The notes under the pieces: generated by a model
The model's input: the letters and a program-made list of their open reading frames with translations, nothing else
What the model was told of the DNA's origin: nothing
Databases searched by the model: none
NCBI GenBank assembly: GCA_963790325.1
Contig: CAWBNY010000002.1
Coordinates: 248,001-312,000 of the forward strand
Direction: 5' to 3'
Length of the DNA: 64,000 nucleotides
Origin: JAXDMK01 sp963790325
GTDB lineage: Bacteria > Actinomycetota > Acidimicrobiia > Acidimicrobiales > AC-14
Shown here: piece after piece, positions 1 to 9,513 of the stretch
Layout of the letters: every line of letters begins with the position of its first letter
Position numbering within the stretch: the stretch's first letter is position 1
Translations under genes and position numbers: made by a program

Positions 1-576
1 GTGGCGGTCGAGGTCGGCGGCGACGACGGCTCCACCGCCTTCCTCGTCGGCCCCGACAACGGACTGCTGGCGCCGGCGGTGGCCATGGTCGGCGGCGCCC
101 GGCGGGCGGTGTCCCTCACCAACGCCGACTACCACCTGCCCGCCCCCGGGGCCACCTTCGCCGGCCGCGACGTGATGGCCCCCGCCGCCGCCCACCTGTG
201 CGCGGGCGTCGAGCTCGACCTGCTCGGCGAGCCCGTCGACCCCCTGTCGCTGTTGCCCGGGGTCATCCCCCTCAGCCGGGAGGAGAACGGATCCACCGTG
301 GGCGAGGTCCTCTGGATCGACCACTTCGGAAACGCCCAGCTCAACATCGACCCCGACGAGCTGCCCCCCGGCGACGGCCCCCTCCTGGTCCGGGCGGGCG
401 ACCAGGCCCGGGTGGCGGCCCGGGTGGCGAGCTTCTCCGAGCTGAAGCCGGGCCAGGTCGGCCTCCTGGTCGACTCCTACGGCCTGCTGGCCGTGGTCCT
501 CGACCAACGATCGGCGGCCGACGAGCTTCGCCTCCACGCCGGCAGCGGCGTCTCCCTCGAACCCGCCCCCGACTGA
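1..576 (+). CDS. SAM hydroxide adenosyltransferase (DUF62 family), C-terminal part
   Basis: The reading frame is open from the first base, so the true start lies upstream of the window. About 191 residues are visible. They carry the family signatures GPDNGLL near residue 19, TFAGRDVMAP near residue 51 and DHFGNAQLN near residue 107. Together these match the SAM hydroxide adenosyltransferase family (PF01887), which splits S-adenosylmethionine to adenosine and methionine using water-derived hydroxide; chlorinase and fluorinase are distant relatives. The C-terminal beta-barrel domain ends normally at the stop. The next gene starts 9 bases later on the same strand. Family assignment is confident; the physiological role of these proteins is poorly known. 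Confidence 0.85.
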   Translation: MAVEVGGDDGSTAFLVGPDNGLLAPAVAMVGGARRAVSLTNADYHLPAPGATFAGRDVMAPAAAHLCAGVELDLLGEPVDPLSLLPGVIPLSREENGSTVGEVLWIDHFGNAQLNIDPDELPPGDGPLLVRAGDQARVAARVASFSELKPGQVGLLVDSYGLLAVVLDQRSAADELRLHAGSGVSLEPAPD

Positions 577-585
577 AAGGCCCCC

Positions 586-675
586 ATGCGCCTCGGGACC
601 ACGATCGTGCTGGCGGTGGTGCTGGTCGCCATCCTCCTGGCCGCCTTCATCCAGTTCGTGGTGATCGGGATCTGA
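586..675 (+). CDS. 29-residue single-pass membrane peptide (hypothetical)
   Basis: A short frame from ATG 586 to TGA 675 encodes 29 residues. It opens with MRLGTTIVLAVV and continues as an uninterrupted hydrophobic stretch, so nearly the whole peptide could be one transmembrane helix. It lies 9 bases after the preceding stop, which suggests co-transcription. No family is recognised. The ATG, the close spacing and the clean hydrophobicity support a real gene, but a frame this short could arise by chance. Confidence 0.45.
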   Translation: MRLGTTIVLAVVLVAILLAAFIQFVVIGI

Positions 676-678
676 GCC

Positions 679-1056
679 TCAGAACAGGCTGGCGCAGAGC
701 CGGCTGATCTCCCGCTCCAGGGAGGCCAGCCCTTCGACCTTGCCCACGCACAGGGAGATGCCGGCCTCGGCCGCTGCCGCCTCGAGGCTGGCGTCGATGT
801 AGGCGGTGTAGAGGATCATCACCTGGTCGGGACGGGCGGCCCGGATGCCACGGGCGGTGGCCAACCCGTCCATCCCCGGCATCTTGTAGTCGATGACGAC
901 CACGTCGGGATCGGCCTGCTCGACGTTCTCGATGGCCTGGGGACCGCCCGCGACGTTGCCCACCACCTCGAATCCGTCGAGGCTGAGCATCGACGTGAGC
1001 ATGCGGCGGACGTGGTCGGTGTCGTCGACGACCATCACCCGAATGGCCCGGGTCAC
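679..1056 (-). CDS. Single-domain response regulator (receiver domain only)
   Basis: This 125-residue protein is a bare CheY-like receiver domain. Visible features are the acidic pair DD at residues 11-12, the phospho-acceptor Asp56 in VVVIDYKMPG, the switch Thr84 in ILYTAY and Lys106 in LCVGK. No output domain follows, so it would act by protein-protein contact in a phosphorelay or on an unlinked partner. GTG at 1056 is chosen because the domain begins there; the same frame continues open upstream but only as antisense-like sequence across the CAP gene. It lies 20 bases downstream of the CAP gene on the same strand. No histidine kinase is nearby. Confidence 0.85.
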   Translation of the reverse strand: MTRAIRVMVVDDTDHVRRMLTSMLSLDGFEVVGNVAGGPQAIENVEQADPDVVVIDYKMPGMDGLATARGIRAARPDQVMILYTAYIDASLEAAAAEAGISLCVGKVEGLASLEREISRLCASLF

Positions 1057-1076
1057 GACCGGAAAGCCTACCTGCC

Positions 1077-1847
<771 letters not shown>

Positions 1848-2025
1848 TGCGGGCCCTCCTCAAGACTGTTAAACCCCGGTTGTGAAACCTTTGGCTTCTG
1901 TTTGATGTTTGCTTGTGTTTTCAGGTGCACACGTGCTTCGGCCGGTCGGCGCCGAAGCTTGAGGGGTGGTGACACCACTTCGAGTGTTCGACCCGACGCG
2001 AGGAGCGACGAGCGGACCGAGATCT

Positions 2026-2056
2026 TTGTGAAACCGCGCACGAGGTTCGGTACAAT
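2026..2056 (+). promoter_or_regulatory. Probable rex promoter with degenerate Rex operator
   Basis: TACAAT at 2051-2056 is a good -10 box. Upstream, TTGTGAAACCGCGCACGA at 2026-2043 has a perfect left Rex half-site (TTGTGAA), but only three of six bases of the right half match TTCACA. The left half may double as the -35 (TTGTGA, spacer 19, slightly long). Streptomyces Rex represses its own rex-hemACD operon, so autoregulation is expected here. The site is weak by sequence and the call is an inference. The rest of the 279-base gap (1848-2126) shows nothing else convincing. Confidence 0.45.
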
Positions 2057-2126
2057 GCCGACGGTGAGCCTGTCGACCGGCGAGGAGTGACCGGACGGCG
2101 ATCCACGGCTGAGGGGGGTTTCGACG

Positions 2127-2897
2127 GTGGCTGAAGCGATGGGAACGGGCACACCGCCCGGCTCGAGCGCCCAGCAGATCGACGGCGACCGTGACGATCC
2201 GCCCGATCTGCCCTCCCGCCTGCTGCGCAACAATCGCCGCATCCCGGAGGCCACCGTGGCCCGCCTCCCGGTGTACCTGCGCTGCCTGCTCGAGGTGGTC
2301 GACGCCAAGACGCCCACCATCTCGTCCGAGCGGCTGGCGGAGATGGCGGGGGTCAACGCGGCCAAGGTGCGCAAGGACCTCTCCTACCTGGGTTCCTACG
2401 GCACCCGGGGCGTCGGCTACGACGTCGAGTACCTGTTCCTGCACATCAACCGCGTCCTCGGCCTCACCCAGGACTGGCCCGTCGTCATCGTCGGTGTCGG
2501 CAACCTCGGTCACGCCCTGGCCAACTACGGCGGCTTCTCCGCCCGCGGCTTCCGCATCGTGGCCCTCCTCGACGCCGACCGGCGGCGGGTGGGCGAGATG
2601 ATCGGCGACGTCGCCGTCCGCCATGTCGACGACCTCACCGACGTGGCCGCGGCCCACGACATCGCCATCGGCATCATCGCCACGCCGGCCGAGTCGGCCC
2701 AGGACGTGGCCGACCGGCTGGTGGCGGTGGGAGTGAACTCGATCCTCAACTTCGCCCCCGCGGTGATCACCGTGCCGCCGGACGTGTCCCTGCGCAAGGT
2801 CGACCTGTCCATCGAGCTGCAGATCCTCGCCTTCTACCAGCAGCGGCGGGCGGGGGGAGCGGCGACCCCACCGCCCTCGGTGGCCACCTTCGGATGA
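2127..2897 (+). CDS. rex: Redox-sensing transcriptional repressor Rex
   Basis: This 256-residue protein is the NADH/NAD+-sensing repressor Rex. The N-terminal winged helix (about residues 35-105) contains VARLPVYLRCL and the recognition-helix segment AAKVRKDLSYLGSYGTRG. The Rossmann domain carries the dinucleotide loop GVGNLG at 123-128, and the C-terminal swapped helix ends in SIELQILAFYQQ. In this family a high NADH/NAD+ ratio releases Rex from DNA. GTG 2127 is preceded by a purine-rich GAGGGGGG. The gene overlaps the next one by 4 bases (ATGA), and the haem genes follow, as in the Streptomyces rex-hemACD operon. Matching operators occur elsewhere in this window. Confidence 0.95.
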   Translation: MAEAMGTGTPPGSSAQQIDGDRDDPPDLPSRLLRNNRRIPEATVARLPVYLRCLLEVVDAKTPTISSERLAEMAGVNAAKVRKDLSYLGSYGTRGVGYDVEYLFLHINRVLGLTQDWPVVIVGVGNLGHALANYGGFSARGFRIVALLDADRRRVGEMIGDVAVRHVDDLTDVAAAHDIAIGIIATPAESAQDVADRLVAVGVNSILNFAPAVITVPPDVSLRKVDLSIELQILAFYQQRRAGGAATPPPSVATFG

Positions 2898-3532
2898 CCG
2901 GTGCCGGCGCCGGCCAGTACCCGGTCAACCTCGTCCTCGAAGGCCGGAGGTGCCTGGTGGTGGGAGGGGGCGCCATCGCCCGGCGCAAGGTCGAGGGACT
3001 GCTGGCCTGCGGGGCGGTGGTCACAGTGGTCGCCCCCGTGGTCGACGACGGGATGCGGGCGCTGCCGGGCGTCACCGTCGAGCAGCGTCGGTACCGGTCG
3101 GGGGAGGTGTCCGGCTACCGGCTGGCCATCGCCGCCACCGACTCCCCCGCGGTCAATGCCGCCGTCTTCGCCGACGGTGAGGTGGCCGGGGTGTGGGTCA
3201 ACGGGGCCGACGACCCGGCCAACTGCTCGTTCACCCTCCCCGCGGTGGTGCGCCGGGGGCCGCTCATGGTCACCGTGTCCACCGGCGGCCGCAGCCCGGC
3301 CCTGGCCCGCTGGCTCCGCCAACGGCTGGAGGACGAGATCGGGCCCGAGTTCGAGGTCCTCCTCGACCTGCTGGCCGCCGAGCGGGACGAGCTGAAGGCC
3401 GCCGGCCGGTCCACCGAGGGCCCGGGTTGGCAGAACGCCCTGGACTCCGACATGCTCGGTCTCATCCGAACCGGTGACCTCACCTCCGCGCGCGATCATC
3501 TTCACGCATGTCTCTCCTCGTCGTCGGACTGA
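2894..3532 (+). CDS. Precorrin-2 dehydrogenase / sirohydrochlorin ferrochelatase family (CysG N-terminal type)
   Basis: The 212-residue protein matches the N-terminal part of CysG or SirC/Met8p: a Rossmann NAD-binding start (LVVGGGAIARRKVEGLL, residues 21-37), then NCSFTLPAVVRRGPL and a C-terminal helical segment. The family oxidises precorrin-2 to sirohydrochlorin and may insert Fe(II) to make sirohaem. It overlaps rex by 4 bases and hemA by 25 bases, so translation is probably coupled. The methyltransferase that supplies precorrin-2 is the CobA half of the fusion gene three genes downstream, which makes the sirohaem branch complete within one operon. Confidence 0.88.
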   Translation: MTGAGAGQYPVNLVLEGRRCLVVGGGAIARRKVEGLLACGAVVTVVAPVVDDGMRALPGVTVEQRRYRSGEVSGYRLAIAATDSPAVNAAVFADGEVAGVWVNGADDPANCSFTLPAVVRRGPLMVTVSTGGRSPALARWLRQRLEDEIGPEFEVLLDLLAAERDELKAAGRSTEGPGWQNALDSDMLGLIRTGDLTSARDHLHACLSSSSD

Positions 3533-4785
3533 GCCATCGCACGGTCCCGCTCGAGATCCTCGAGCGGATGGCCGTTCCGGCCGAGCACCTGCCCAAGGCC
3601 CTGGGCGACCTGGTCAGCCGCGACTTCGTGAGCGAGGCGGTCGTCCTCTCGACCTGCCATCGCACCGAGATCTACGTGGTGGCCGAGCGCTTCCACGGCG
3701 GCGTGCAGGACATCCGCCACTTCCTCACCGGCCTCGCCTTCCTCCCCCCCGAGGACTTCAGCGACCATCTGTTCACCTACCACGACGAAACCGCGGCGGC
3801 CCACCTGTTCGCGGTGGCCGCCGGCCTCGAATCGGTCGTGCTGGGCGAGAGCCAGATCCTGGGCCAGGTCCGCGCCGCCTGGGAGCGCGCCCGCGACGAG
3901 GGTGCGGCCGGTGCCCGCCTGTCGGGCCTGTTCCGCCACGCGCTGGAGGTCGGCAAGCGGGTCCGATCCGACACCGCCATCGGCCGGGGGGTGACGTCGC
4001 TGTCGCAGGCGGCGGTGGCGCTGGCCACCCACCGCCTGGGCACGCTCGAGGGCCTCCGTCTCGTCCTCCTGGGCGCGGGGGAGATGGGCGAGGGCATGGC
4101 CGACGACCTGGCCGCAGCCGCGGCCACCGCCGACGGCGACGGGCCCGAGGTGGTCGTCGCCAGCCGCACCCGCCAGCGGGCGGTGAAGGTGGCGGAGAAG
4201 GTGGGGGCCGACGTGGTCGACCTCGACCGGTTGCCGTCCGCCCTCGGCACGGCCGACGTCCTGCTCAGCTCCACCGGCTCGCCCACGGTCGTCCTCGGGC
4301 GGTCCGAGCTGGCCGAGGTCATGGCCCACCGTCCCGACCGGCCGTTGCTCATCGTCGACATGGGCATGCCCCGCGACATCGACCCCGCGGTCCGCTCGAT
4401 CCCCGGTGTCGCCCTCCTCGACCTGGCCGACCTCCAGAGCTTCGTGGAGGCCGGGATCGACGAGCGGCGCAAGGAGGTGGCCCGGGTCCGGGCCATCGTC
4501 GACGAGGAGGTCGTGCGGTTCCAGGATCTGGTGGCCGAGCGCCAGGCGGCGCCTTTGGTCACGGCGTTGCGCGACCGGGCCGACGATCTGCGGGTGGCCG
4601 AGCTGGCCCGCTACCGCAGTCGCCTGGGGGGCCTCGACCCGGCGCAGCAGGAGGCGGTGGCCGCCCTCACCCGCACCCTCCTGGGCAAGCTCCTCCACGA
4701 GCCCACCGTGCGGCTCAAGGAGTCGGCCGGCACGGCCCGGGGCGAGCGCCTGGCGGAAGCCATCCAGGAGCTGTTCGACCTCTGA
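3508..4785 (+). CDS. hemA: Glutamyl-tRNA reductase
   Basis: This enzyme reduces glutamyl-tRNA(Glu) to glutamate-1-semialdehyde, the first committed step of C5-pathway haem synthesis. It has 425 residues, the normal length. The catalytic Cys50 lies in LSTCHRTEIY; His replaces the Asn more often seen after this cysteine. The GESQILGQVRAAW motif, the NADPH-binding domain (LVLLGAGEMGEG) and the C-terminal dimerisation helices follow. ATG 3508 lies inside the end of the preceding gene (25-base overlap), and the stop overlaps hemC by one base (TGATG). The rex-hemA linkage suggests redox control of haem supply. Confidence 0.95.
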   Translation: MSLLVVGLSHRTVPLEILERMAVPAEHLPKALGDLVSRDFVSEAVVLSTCHRTEIYVVAERFHGGVQDIRHFLTGLAFLPPEDFSDHLFTYHDETAAAHLFAVAAGLESVVLGESQILGQVRAAWERARDEGAAGARLSGLFRHALEVGKRVRSDTAIGRGVTSLSQAAVALATHRLGTLEGLRLVLLGAGEMGEGMADDLAAAAATADGDGPEVVVASRTRQRAVKVAEKVGADVVDLDRLPSALGTADVLLSSTGSPTVVLGRSELAEVMAHRPDRPLLIVDMGMPRDIDPAVRSIPGVALLDLADLQSFVEAGIDERRKEVARVRAIVDEEVVRFQDLVAERQAAPLVTALRDRADDLRVAELARYRSRLGGLDPAQQEAVAALTRTLLGKLLHEPTVRLKESAGTARGERLAEAIQELFDL

Positions 4786-5699
4786 TGGGCAGGCCCGTGC
4801 TGCGGGCGGCCACCCGGGGGAGCACCCTCGCCCGGATCCAGACGGCGGCGGTCGGCGACCTGCTGGCTGCGACCTGCGGGGTCGTGGTGGAGGCGGTCGT
4901 GGTCGACACCGCCGGCGACCGCCGCCAGGACGCCCCTATCTGGGCCATCGGCGGCCAGGGCGTCTTCGTCAAGGAGGTGCAGGCGGCGGTGCTCGACGGG
5001 CGGGCCGACATCGCGGTCCACTCGGCCAAGGACCTGCCGTCACGGCCCGCCGGGGGCCTGGTGATCGGGGCCATCCCGGTGCGGGGCGACCCCCGGGACG
5101 CGTTGGTGGGAGGGACGCTGGCCGGGCTGCCCGCCGGGGCCCGCATCGGGACGGGGTCGGTCCGCCGCCGGGCGCAGCTGGCCTGGCTCCGCCCCGACCT
5201 CACCTTCGCCGGCCTCCGGGGGAACATGGAGACCCGCCTGGCCAAGGCGTCCGGCTTCGACGCCATCGTGGTCGCGGCCGTGGCCCTGGCCCGCCTGGGA
5301 CGGAGCGCGGAGCGGTCGGAGGTCCTCGACCCGGCGCTGGTGGTGCCGCAGGTGGGGCAGGGGGCGCTGGCGGTGGAGTGCCGGTCCGACGACGCCGCCA
5401 CCCTCGAGTTGCTGGCCGCCATCGACGACGCGACCTCCCGGCTGGCGGTGGAGGCGGAGCGGGCCTTCCTCCGCCAGGTCGGCGGATCGTGCGACCTGCC
5501 GGTGGGTGCCTACGCGGTCGTCGGCGACACCATCCGCCTGGAGGGCATGCTCGCCACCGGCGACGGTCGCATCGTCATCCGCCACCAGGCCGAGGGCTCG
5601 GACCCGGTCGACCTCGGCCGCCGCGTCGCCCGCCACCTCCTCGACGGAGCCGGCGGCTCCGACCTCCTTCTCGACTACTCCGCGCCAATACACGCATGA
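4785..5699 (+). CDS. hemC: Hydroxymethylbilane synthase (porphobilinogen deaminase)
   Basis: The 304-residue enzyme condenses four porphobilinogens to hydroxymethylbilane. Recognisable segments are LRAATRGSTLA at the N-terminus, AVHSAKDLPS, the GTGSVRRRAQL substrate-binding arginines, VGQGALAVE and VGGSCDLPVGA. Cys236 in the last segment anchors the dipyrromethane cofactor. The start ATG at 4785 shares its A with the hemA stop, and the next gene follows after about 40 bases. Length and motifs are typical. Confidence 0.95.
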   Translation: MGRPVLRAATRGSTLARIQTAAVGDLLAATCGVVVEAVVVDTAGDRRQDAPIWAIGGQGVFVKEVQAAVLDGRADIAVHSAKDLPSRPAGGLVIGAIPVRGDPRDALVGGTLAGLPAGARIGTGSVRRRAQLAWLRPDLTFAGLRGNMETRLAKASGFDAIVVAAVALARLGRSAERSEVLDPALVVPQVGQGALAVECRSDDAATLELLAAIDDATSRLAVEAERAFLRQVGGSCDLPVGAYAVVGDTIRLEGMLATGDGRIVIRHQAEGSDPVDLGRRVARHLLDGAGGSDLLLDYSAPIHA

Positions 5700-5739
5700 G
5701 GGGGCAACGGCGCCGACTGTTCGTGCTCGGGGGGTGGCG

Positions 5740-7215
5740 GTGACCGTCTACCTGGTCGGCGCGGGACCGGGCGACCCCGGGCTCATCACCGTCAGAGGGG
5801 CCCAGGTGCTGGCCACGGCCGACGTCGTCGTCCACGACCGGCTGGCGGAGGCGTCCCTCCTCGACCTGGCCCCGCCCACCGCCGAGCGCATCGACGTGGG
5901 CAAGTCGCCCGGCGGGCCCGTCCGCCAGGACGAGATCAACGCCCTCCTCGTCGAGCGGGGCCTGGCCGGCCAATCCGTCGTCCGCCTCAAGGGCGGCGAC
6001 CCGTTCGTCTTCGGGCGGGGGGGCGAGGAGGCGGCCGCCCTGGTGGCGGCCGGCGTGACCTTCGAGGTGGTCCCCGGCATCTCGGCCGCGGTCGCCGTCC
6101 CCGCCTACGCCGGCATCCCGGTCACCCACCGGGGCCTGTCCACCTCCTTCACCGTCGTCACCGGCCACAGCCGCCACGCGGTCGACGACGACATCGACTG
6201 GGACGCGCTGGCTCGGGTCGGCGACACCCTGGTCGTGCTCATGGGCGTCGCCCACCGGGCCGAGATCGCCCGCCGGTTGATGGGCGGAGGCGCCTCGCCT
6301 CAGACGCCGGTGGCGGCCATCCGGTGGGGCACCCGGCCCGACCAGCGCACCGTCCGCACCACCCTGGCCGAGCTGCACGCCTGTGAGCTCGAACCGCCGG
6401 TGACGATGGTCATCGGGCAGGTGGCGGACCTCGACCTGCCGTGGTTCGAGTCACGCCCCTTGTTCGGACGGCGGGTCGTCGTCACCCGGGCCCGCCACCA
6501 GGCGTCGGGCCTCTCGGATCGGCTGCGGGCGCTCGGCGCGGAGCCGGTCGAGGTCCCGACCATCGAGATCGCCGATCCCGACGACGGCGGGCGGGCGCTG
6601 GCCGCCGCCGCCGCCGCCGTCCGGTGCTACGACTGGATCTGCCTCACGTCGCCCAACGCGGTGGACCGGTTCCGCGCCTGCCTGCACGACGCCCGGGCCC
6701 TCGGCGACGTCCGGGTGGCGGCCATCGGCCCCGGCACCGCCGCCGCGCTCGCCGGGGCCGGCATCGTGGCCGACCTCGTCCCCCGACGATCGCTGGCCGA
6801 GGGCCTGGTCGAGGCCTTCGGTGACGGCCCCGGCCGGGTCCTCCTGCCCCAGGCCGCGACCGCCCGCCCGGTGCTCGCCGAGGGCCTCACCGCCAAGGGC
6901 TGGACGGTCGACGTCGTCCCGGCCTACCGCACCGTCCCCGCCAACCCACCGGCCGACCTTCTGGCCGCCGCGGCCAAGGCCGACGCCATCGCCTTCACGT
7001 CGGCCTCCACCGTCACCTCCTACCTCGCCGCCGCCGGCCCGGGGGCCGTCCCGCCGGTGGTCGCCTGCATCGGCCCCGTCACCGCGGTGGCGGCCGAGGC
7101 CGAGGGCCTCACCGTGTCCGTCACCGCCGCGGTCCACACCCTCGACGGCCTGGTCGCCGCCCTCGTCGAGGTCGTCGGCCGTCCCGCCGGTCCACCGGCT
7201 GGCCGGTCGACCTAG
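5740..7215 (+). CDS. Fused uroporphyrinogen-III C-methyltransferase / uroporphyrinogen-III synthase
   Basis: Two enzymes are joined in one 491-residue chain. Residues 1 to about 245 are a SUMT/CobA tetrapyrrole methylase: GAGPGDPGLIT at the start, VRLKGGDPFVFGRGGEE and VVPGISA bind SAM and substrate, making precorrin-2. Residues from about 250 onward are a HemD domain (RRVVVTRARHQA, then LTSPNAV and FTSASTV), which cyclises hydroxymethylbilane to uroporphyrinogen III. The product of the second half is the substrate of the first, so the fusion controls the haem/sirohaem branch point. GTG 5740 is preferred because a G-rich stretch precedes it; GTG 5734 is an alternative. Such fusions are common in Actinomycetota. 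Confidence 0.92.
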   Translation: MTVYLVGAGPGDPGLITVRGAQVLATADVVVHDRLAEASLLDLAPPTAERIDVGKSPGGPVRQDEINALLVERGLAGQSVVRLKGGDPFVFGRGGEEAAALVAAGVTFEVVPGISAAVAVPAYAGIPVTHRGLSTSFTVVTGHSRHAVDDDIDWDALARVGDTLVVLMGVAHRAEIARRLMGGGASPQTPVAAIRWGTRPDQRTVRTTLAELHACELEPPVTMVIGQVADLDLPWFESRPLFGRRVVVTRARHQASGLSDRLRALGAEPVEVPTIEIADPDDGGRALAAAAAAVRCYDWICLTSPNAVDRFRACLHDARALGDVRVAAIGPGTAAALAGAGIVADLVPRRSLAEGLVEAFGDGPGRVLLPQAATARPVLAEGLTAKGWTVDVVPAYRTVPANPPADLLAAAAKADAIAFTSASTVTSYLAAAGPGAVPPVVACIGPVTAVAAEAEGLTVSVTAAVHTLDGLVAALVEVVGRPAGPPAGRST

Positions 7216-7225
7216 CATCGCCACC

Positions 7226-8209
7226 ATGAGCTTTCCCGCCCGGCGGCTGCGGCGGCTGCGGCGCACGCCGGCCCTGCGGCGGCTGGTGGCCGAGACCCGC
7301 CTCACCGTCGACGACCTGGTGGCGCCCCTCTTCGTCCGCCAGGGCATCACCGAGCCGACCCCCATCCCGTCGATGCCGGGCGTCGTCCAACACACCCGCG
7401 AGTCCCTCCGCAAGGAGGTCCGCACCCTCGCCGACCTGGGCGTTCCCGGCATCATCCTCTTCGGCGTGCCCGACGCCGACCGCAAGGACGCCGAGGGCTC
7501 CCAGGCGTGGGCCGCCGACGGGATCGCCCAGCAGGCCATCGCCGACGTCCGGCACGAGGTCGGCGACCAGCTCGTCGTCATGGCCGACCTGTGCCTCGAC
7601 GAGTACACCGACCACGGCCACTGCGGCCTCCTCACGCCCGCCGGCGAGGTCGACAACGACGCCACCCTCGACCGCTACGCCCGGATAGCTATGGCCCAGG
7701 CCGACGCCGGGGCCGACGTCGTGGCCCCCTCGGGGATGATGGACGGCCAGGTCGCCGCCATCCGTCGGGCCCTCGACCACGCCGGCCACCACCGGACCGC
7801 CATCCTCGCCTACGCGGCCAAGTACGCCTCCGCCTACTACGGCCCCTTCCGGGACGCAGTCGACGTCCGCATCGCCGGAGGCGGCGACCGCCAGGCCTAC
7901 CAGCAGGACCCCCGCAACGCCCGGGAGGCCCTGGCCGAGGTCGCCCTCGACGTCGCCGAGGGGGCCGACATGGTCATGGTCAAGCCGGCCGTCCCCTATC
8001 TCGACGTGATCGCCGAGGTCCGCCGGCGGTTCGACGTCCCCGTCGCCGCCTACCACGTCTCCGGCGAGTACTCGATGGTCAGGGCCGCGGCCGAGCGGGG
8101 GTGGGTCGACGCCACCGCCGTCGCCCTCGAGCAGCTCACCGCGGTCAAGCGGGCGGGGGCCGACGTCATCCTCACCTACTTCGCGGCCGAGCTGGCCCAG
8201 GCCCTCTGA
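7226..8209 (+). CDS. hemB: Delta-aminolevulinic acid dehydratase (porphobilinogen synthase)
   Basis: The 327-residue enzyme joins two 5-aminolevulinates to porphobilinogen. The Schiff-base lysines are Lys199 (AYAAKYASAYYG) and Lys253 (MVMVKPAVPYLD). The metal site reads DLCLDEYTDHGHCG: Cys123 and Cys133 of the zinc-type triad are kept, but the middle cysteine is Asp125, a mixed arrangement between the zinc and magnesium types; I recall it in other actinobacteria but cannot check. ATG 7226 follows the previous stop by 10 bases. A clear partner in the C5-pathway operon. Confidence 0.94.
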   Translation: MSFPARRLRRLRRTPALRRLVAETRLTVDDLVAPLFVRQGITEPTPIPSMPGVVQHTRESLRKEVRTLADLGVPGIILFGVPDADRKDAEGSQAWAADGIAQQAIADVRHEVGDQLVVMADLCLDEYTDHGHCGLLTPAGEVDNDATLDRYARIAMAQADAGADVVAPSGMMDGQVAAIRRALDHAGHHRTAILAYAAKYASAYYGPFRDAVDVRIAGGGDRQAYQQDPRNAREALAEVALDVAEGADMVMVKPAVPYLDVIAEVRRRFDVPVAAYHVSGEYSMVRAAAERGWVDATAVALEQLTAVKRAGADVILTYFAAELAQAL

Positions 8210-8222
8210 CGACCACACCGTG

Positions 8223-9485
8223 ATGGGCAACGCGGAGCTGTTCCGCCGGGCGTGCGACGTGATCCCCGGCGGCGTCGACTCGCCCGTCCGAGCCTTCGGC
8301 AAGGTCGGTGGCACCCCCTACTTCGTCGCCCGGGGCGAGGGGGCCTACGTGTGGGACGTCGAGGGCCGGAAGTACACCGACTACGTCCAGTCGTGGGGGG
8401 CGTCGATCCTCGGGCACGCCCACCCGAAGGTGATCGAGGCGATCACCAGGGCCGCCGCCGCCGGCACGTCCTTCGGCGCCCCCACCGAGCGGGAGGTCCT
8501 CCTGGCCGAGGCCATCCGCCGACGGGTGCCCTCCTGCCAGAAGGTGCGCCTGGTCAACAGCGGCACCGAGGCCTGCATGTCGGCCGTCCGGGTGGCCCGG
8601 GGCTTCACCGGTCGCAACCGCGTCGTCGTCTTCGACGGCTGCTACCACGGCCACGCCGACCACCTGCTGGCCGCCGGCGGCAGCGGCCTGGCCACCCTCG
8701 GCCTGCCCGGCTCGGCCGGCGTGCCCCGGCGGGCCGTCGCCGACACGCTCGTCGTCCCCTACAACGTCGTCCCCGAGCTGGGCGACGACGTGGCCGCGGT
8801 CATGGTCGAGCCGGTGGCGGCCAACATGGGCCTCGTCGCCCCCGCCCCCGGCTTCCTCGACGGACTCCGCGCGGCCTGCACCAGGGCCGGCGCCCTCCTC
8901 ATCTTCGACGAGGTCATCACCGGCTTCCGCCTCGGCCCCGGCGGGGCCCAGGCCCACTACCGCGTCACCCCCGACCTCAGCACCTTCGGCAAGGTCATCG
9001 GTGGAGGACTCCCCCTCGCCGCCTTCGGCGGCCGGGGGGAGGTCATGGACGTCCTGGCCCCCGACGGCCCCGTCTACCAGGCGGGCACCCTCTCGGGGAA
9101 CCCCCTCGCCACCGCCGCCGGCCTGGCCGTCCTCGACCTCCTCGACGACGCCGCCTACGTCCAGCTGACGGGCCGGGCCGCCGAGCTGGCCGCCAACCTG
9201 ACCGCCGTCCTCGCCGAGGCCGGCCTCGAAGTCCAGGTCCCGACGGTGGGACCCCTCATGGGACTCTTCTTCGCCCCCGCGGCCCCGCACGACCACGCCT
9301 CGGCCAAGTCCGCCGACGGCGCCACCTACGCCCGCTTCTTCCACCACCTCCTCGACCGGGGGATCGCCTTCGCCCCCAGCCCCTTCGAGGCCCTCTTCCC
9401 CAGCCTGGCCCACACCAAGGAGGAGCTGGAGCGGACGGTCGACCTGGCCGCCGCCGCCGGGCGAGCCACCGCGGAGGCGTCCTGA
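8223..9485 (+). CDS. hemL: Glutamate-1-semialdehyde 2,1-aminomutase
   Basis: This PLP enzyme converts glutamate-1-semialdehyde to 5-aminolevulinate, completing the C5 entry with HemA. It has 420 residues. Motifs include IPGGVDSPVRAF near the N-terminus, VNSGTEACMSAVR, GCYHGHAD, LIFDEVITGFR and the PLP-binding Lys257 in STFGKVIGGGLP. ATG 8223 is chosen; GTG 8220 directly before it is possible. It is the last gene of the haem operon, and its stop faces the convergent PsiE-like gene 28 bases away. Confidence 0.95.
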   Translation: MGNAELFRRACDVIPGGVDSPVRAFGKVGGTPYFVARGEGAYVWDVEGRKYTDYVQSWGASILGHAHPKVIEAITRAAAAGTSFGAPTEREVLLAEAIRRRVPSCQKVRLVNSGTEACMSAVRVARGFTGRNRVVVFDGCYHGHADHLLAAGGSGLATLGLPGSAGVPRRAVADTLVVPYNVVPELGDDVAAVMVEPVAANMGLVAPAPGFLDGLRAACTRAGALLIFDEVITGFRLGPGGAQAHYRVTPDLSTFGKVIGGGLPLAAFGGRGEVMDVLAPDGPVYQAGTLSGNPLATAAGLAVLDLLDDAAYVQLTGRAAELAANLTAVLAEAGLEVQVPTVGPLMGLFFAPAAPHDHASAKSADGATYARFFHHLLDRGIAFAPSPFEALFPSLAHTKEELERTVDLAAAAGRATAEAS

Positions 9486-9513
9486 GCCACGCCGCCGCCG
9501 CCTCCTCCGGACC

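Noticed and set aside
1880..1895. TTGTGAAACC half-site in front of the CAP gene as a further Rex operator
   Set aside because: Only the left half matches; the right half (TTTGGC) does not, and the position gives no clear promoter.
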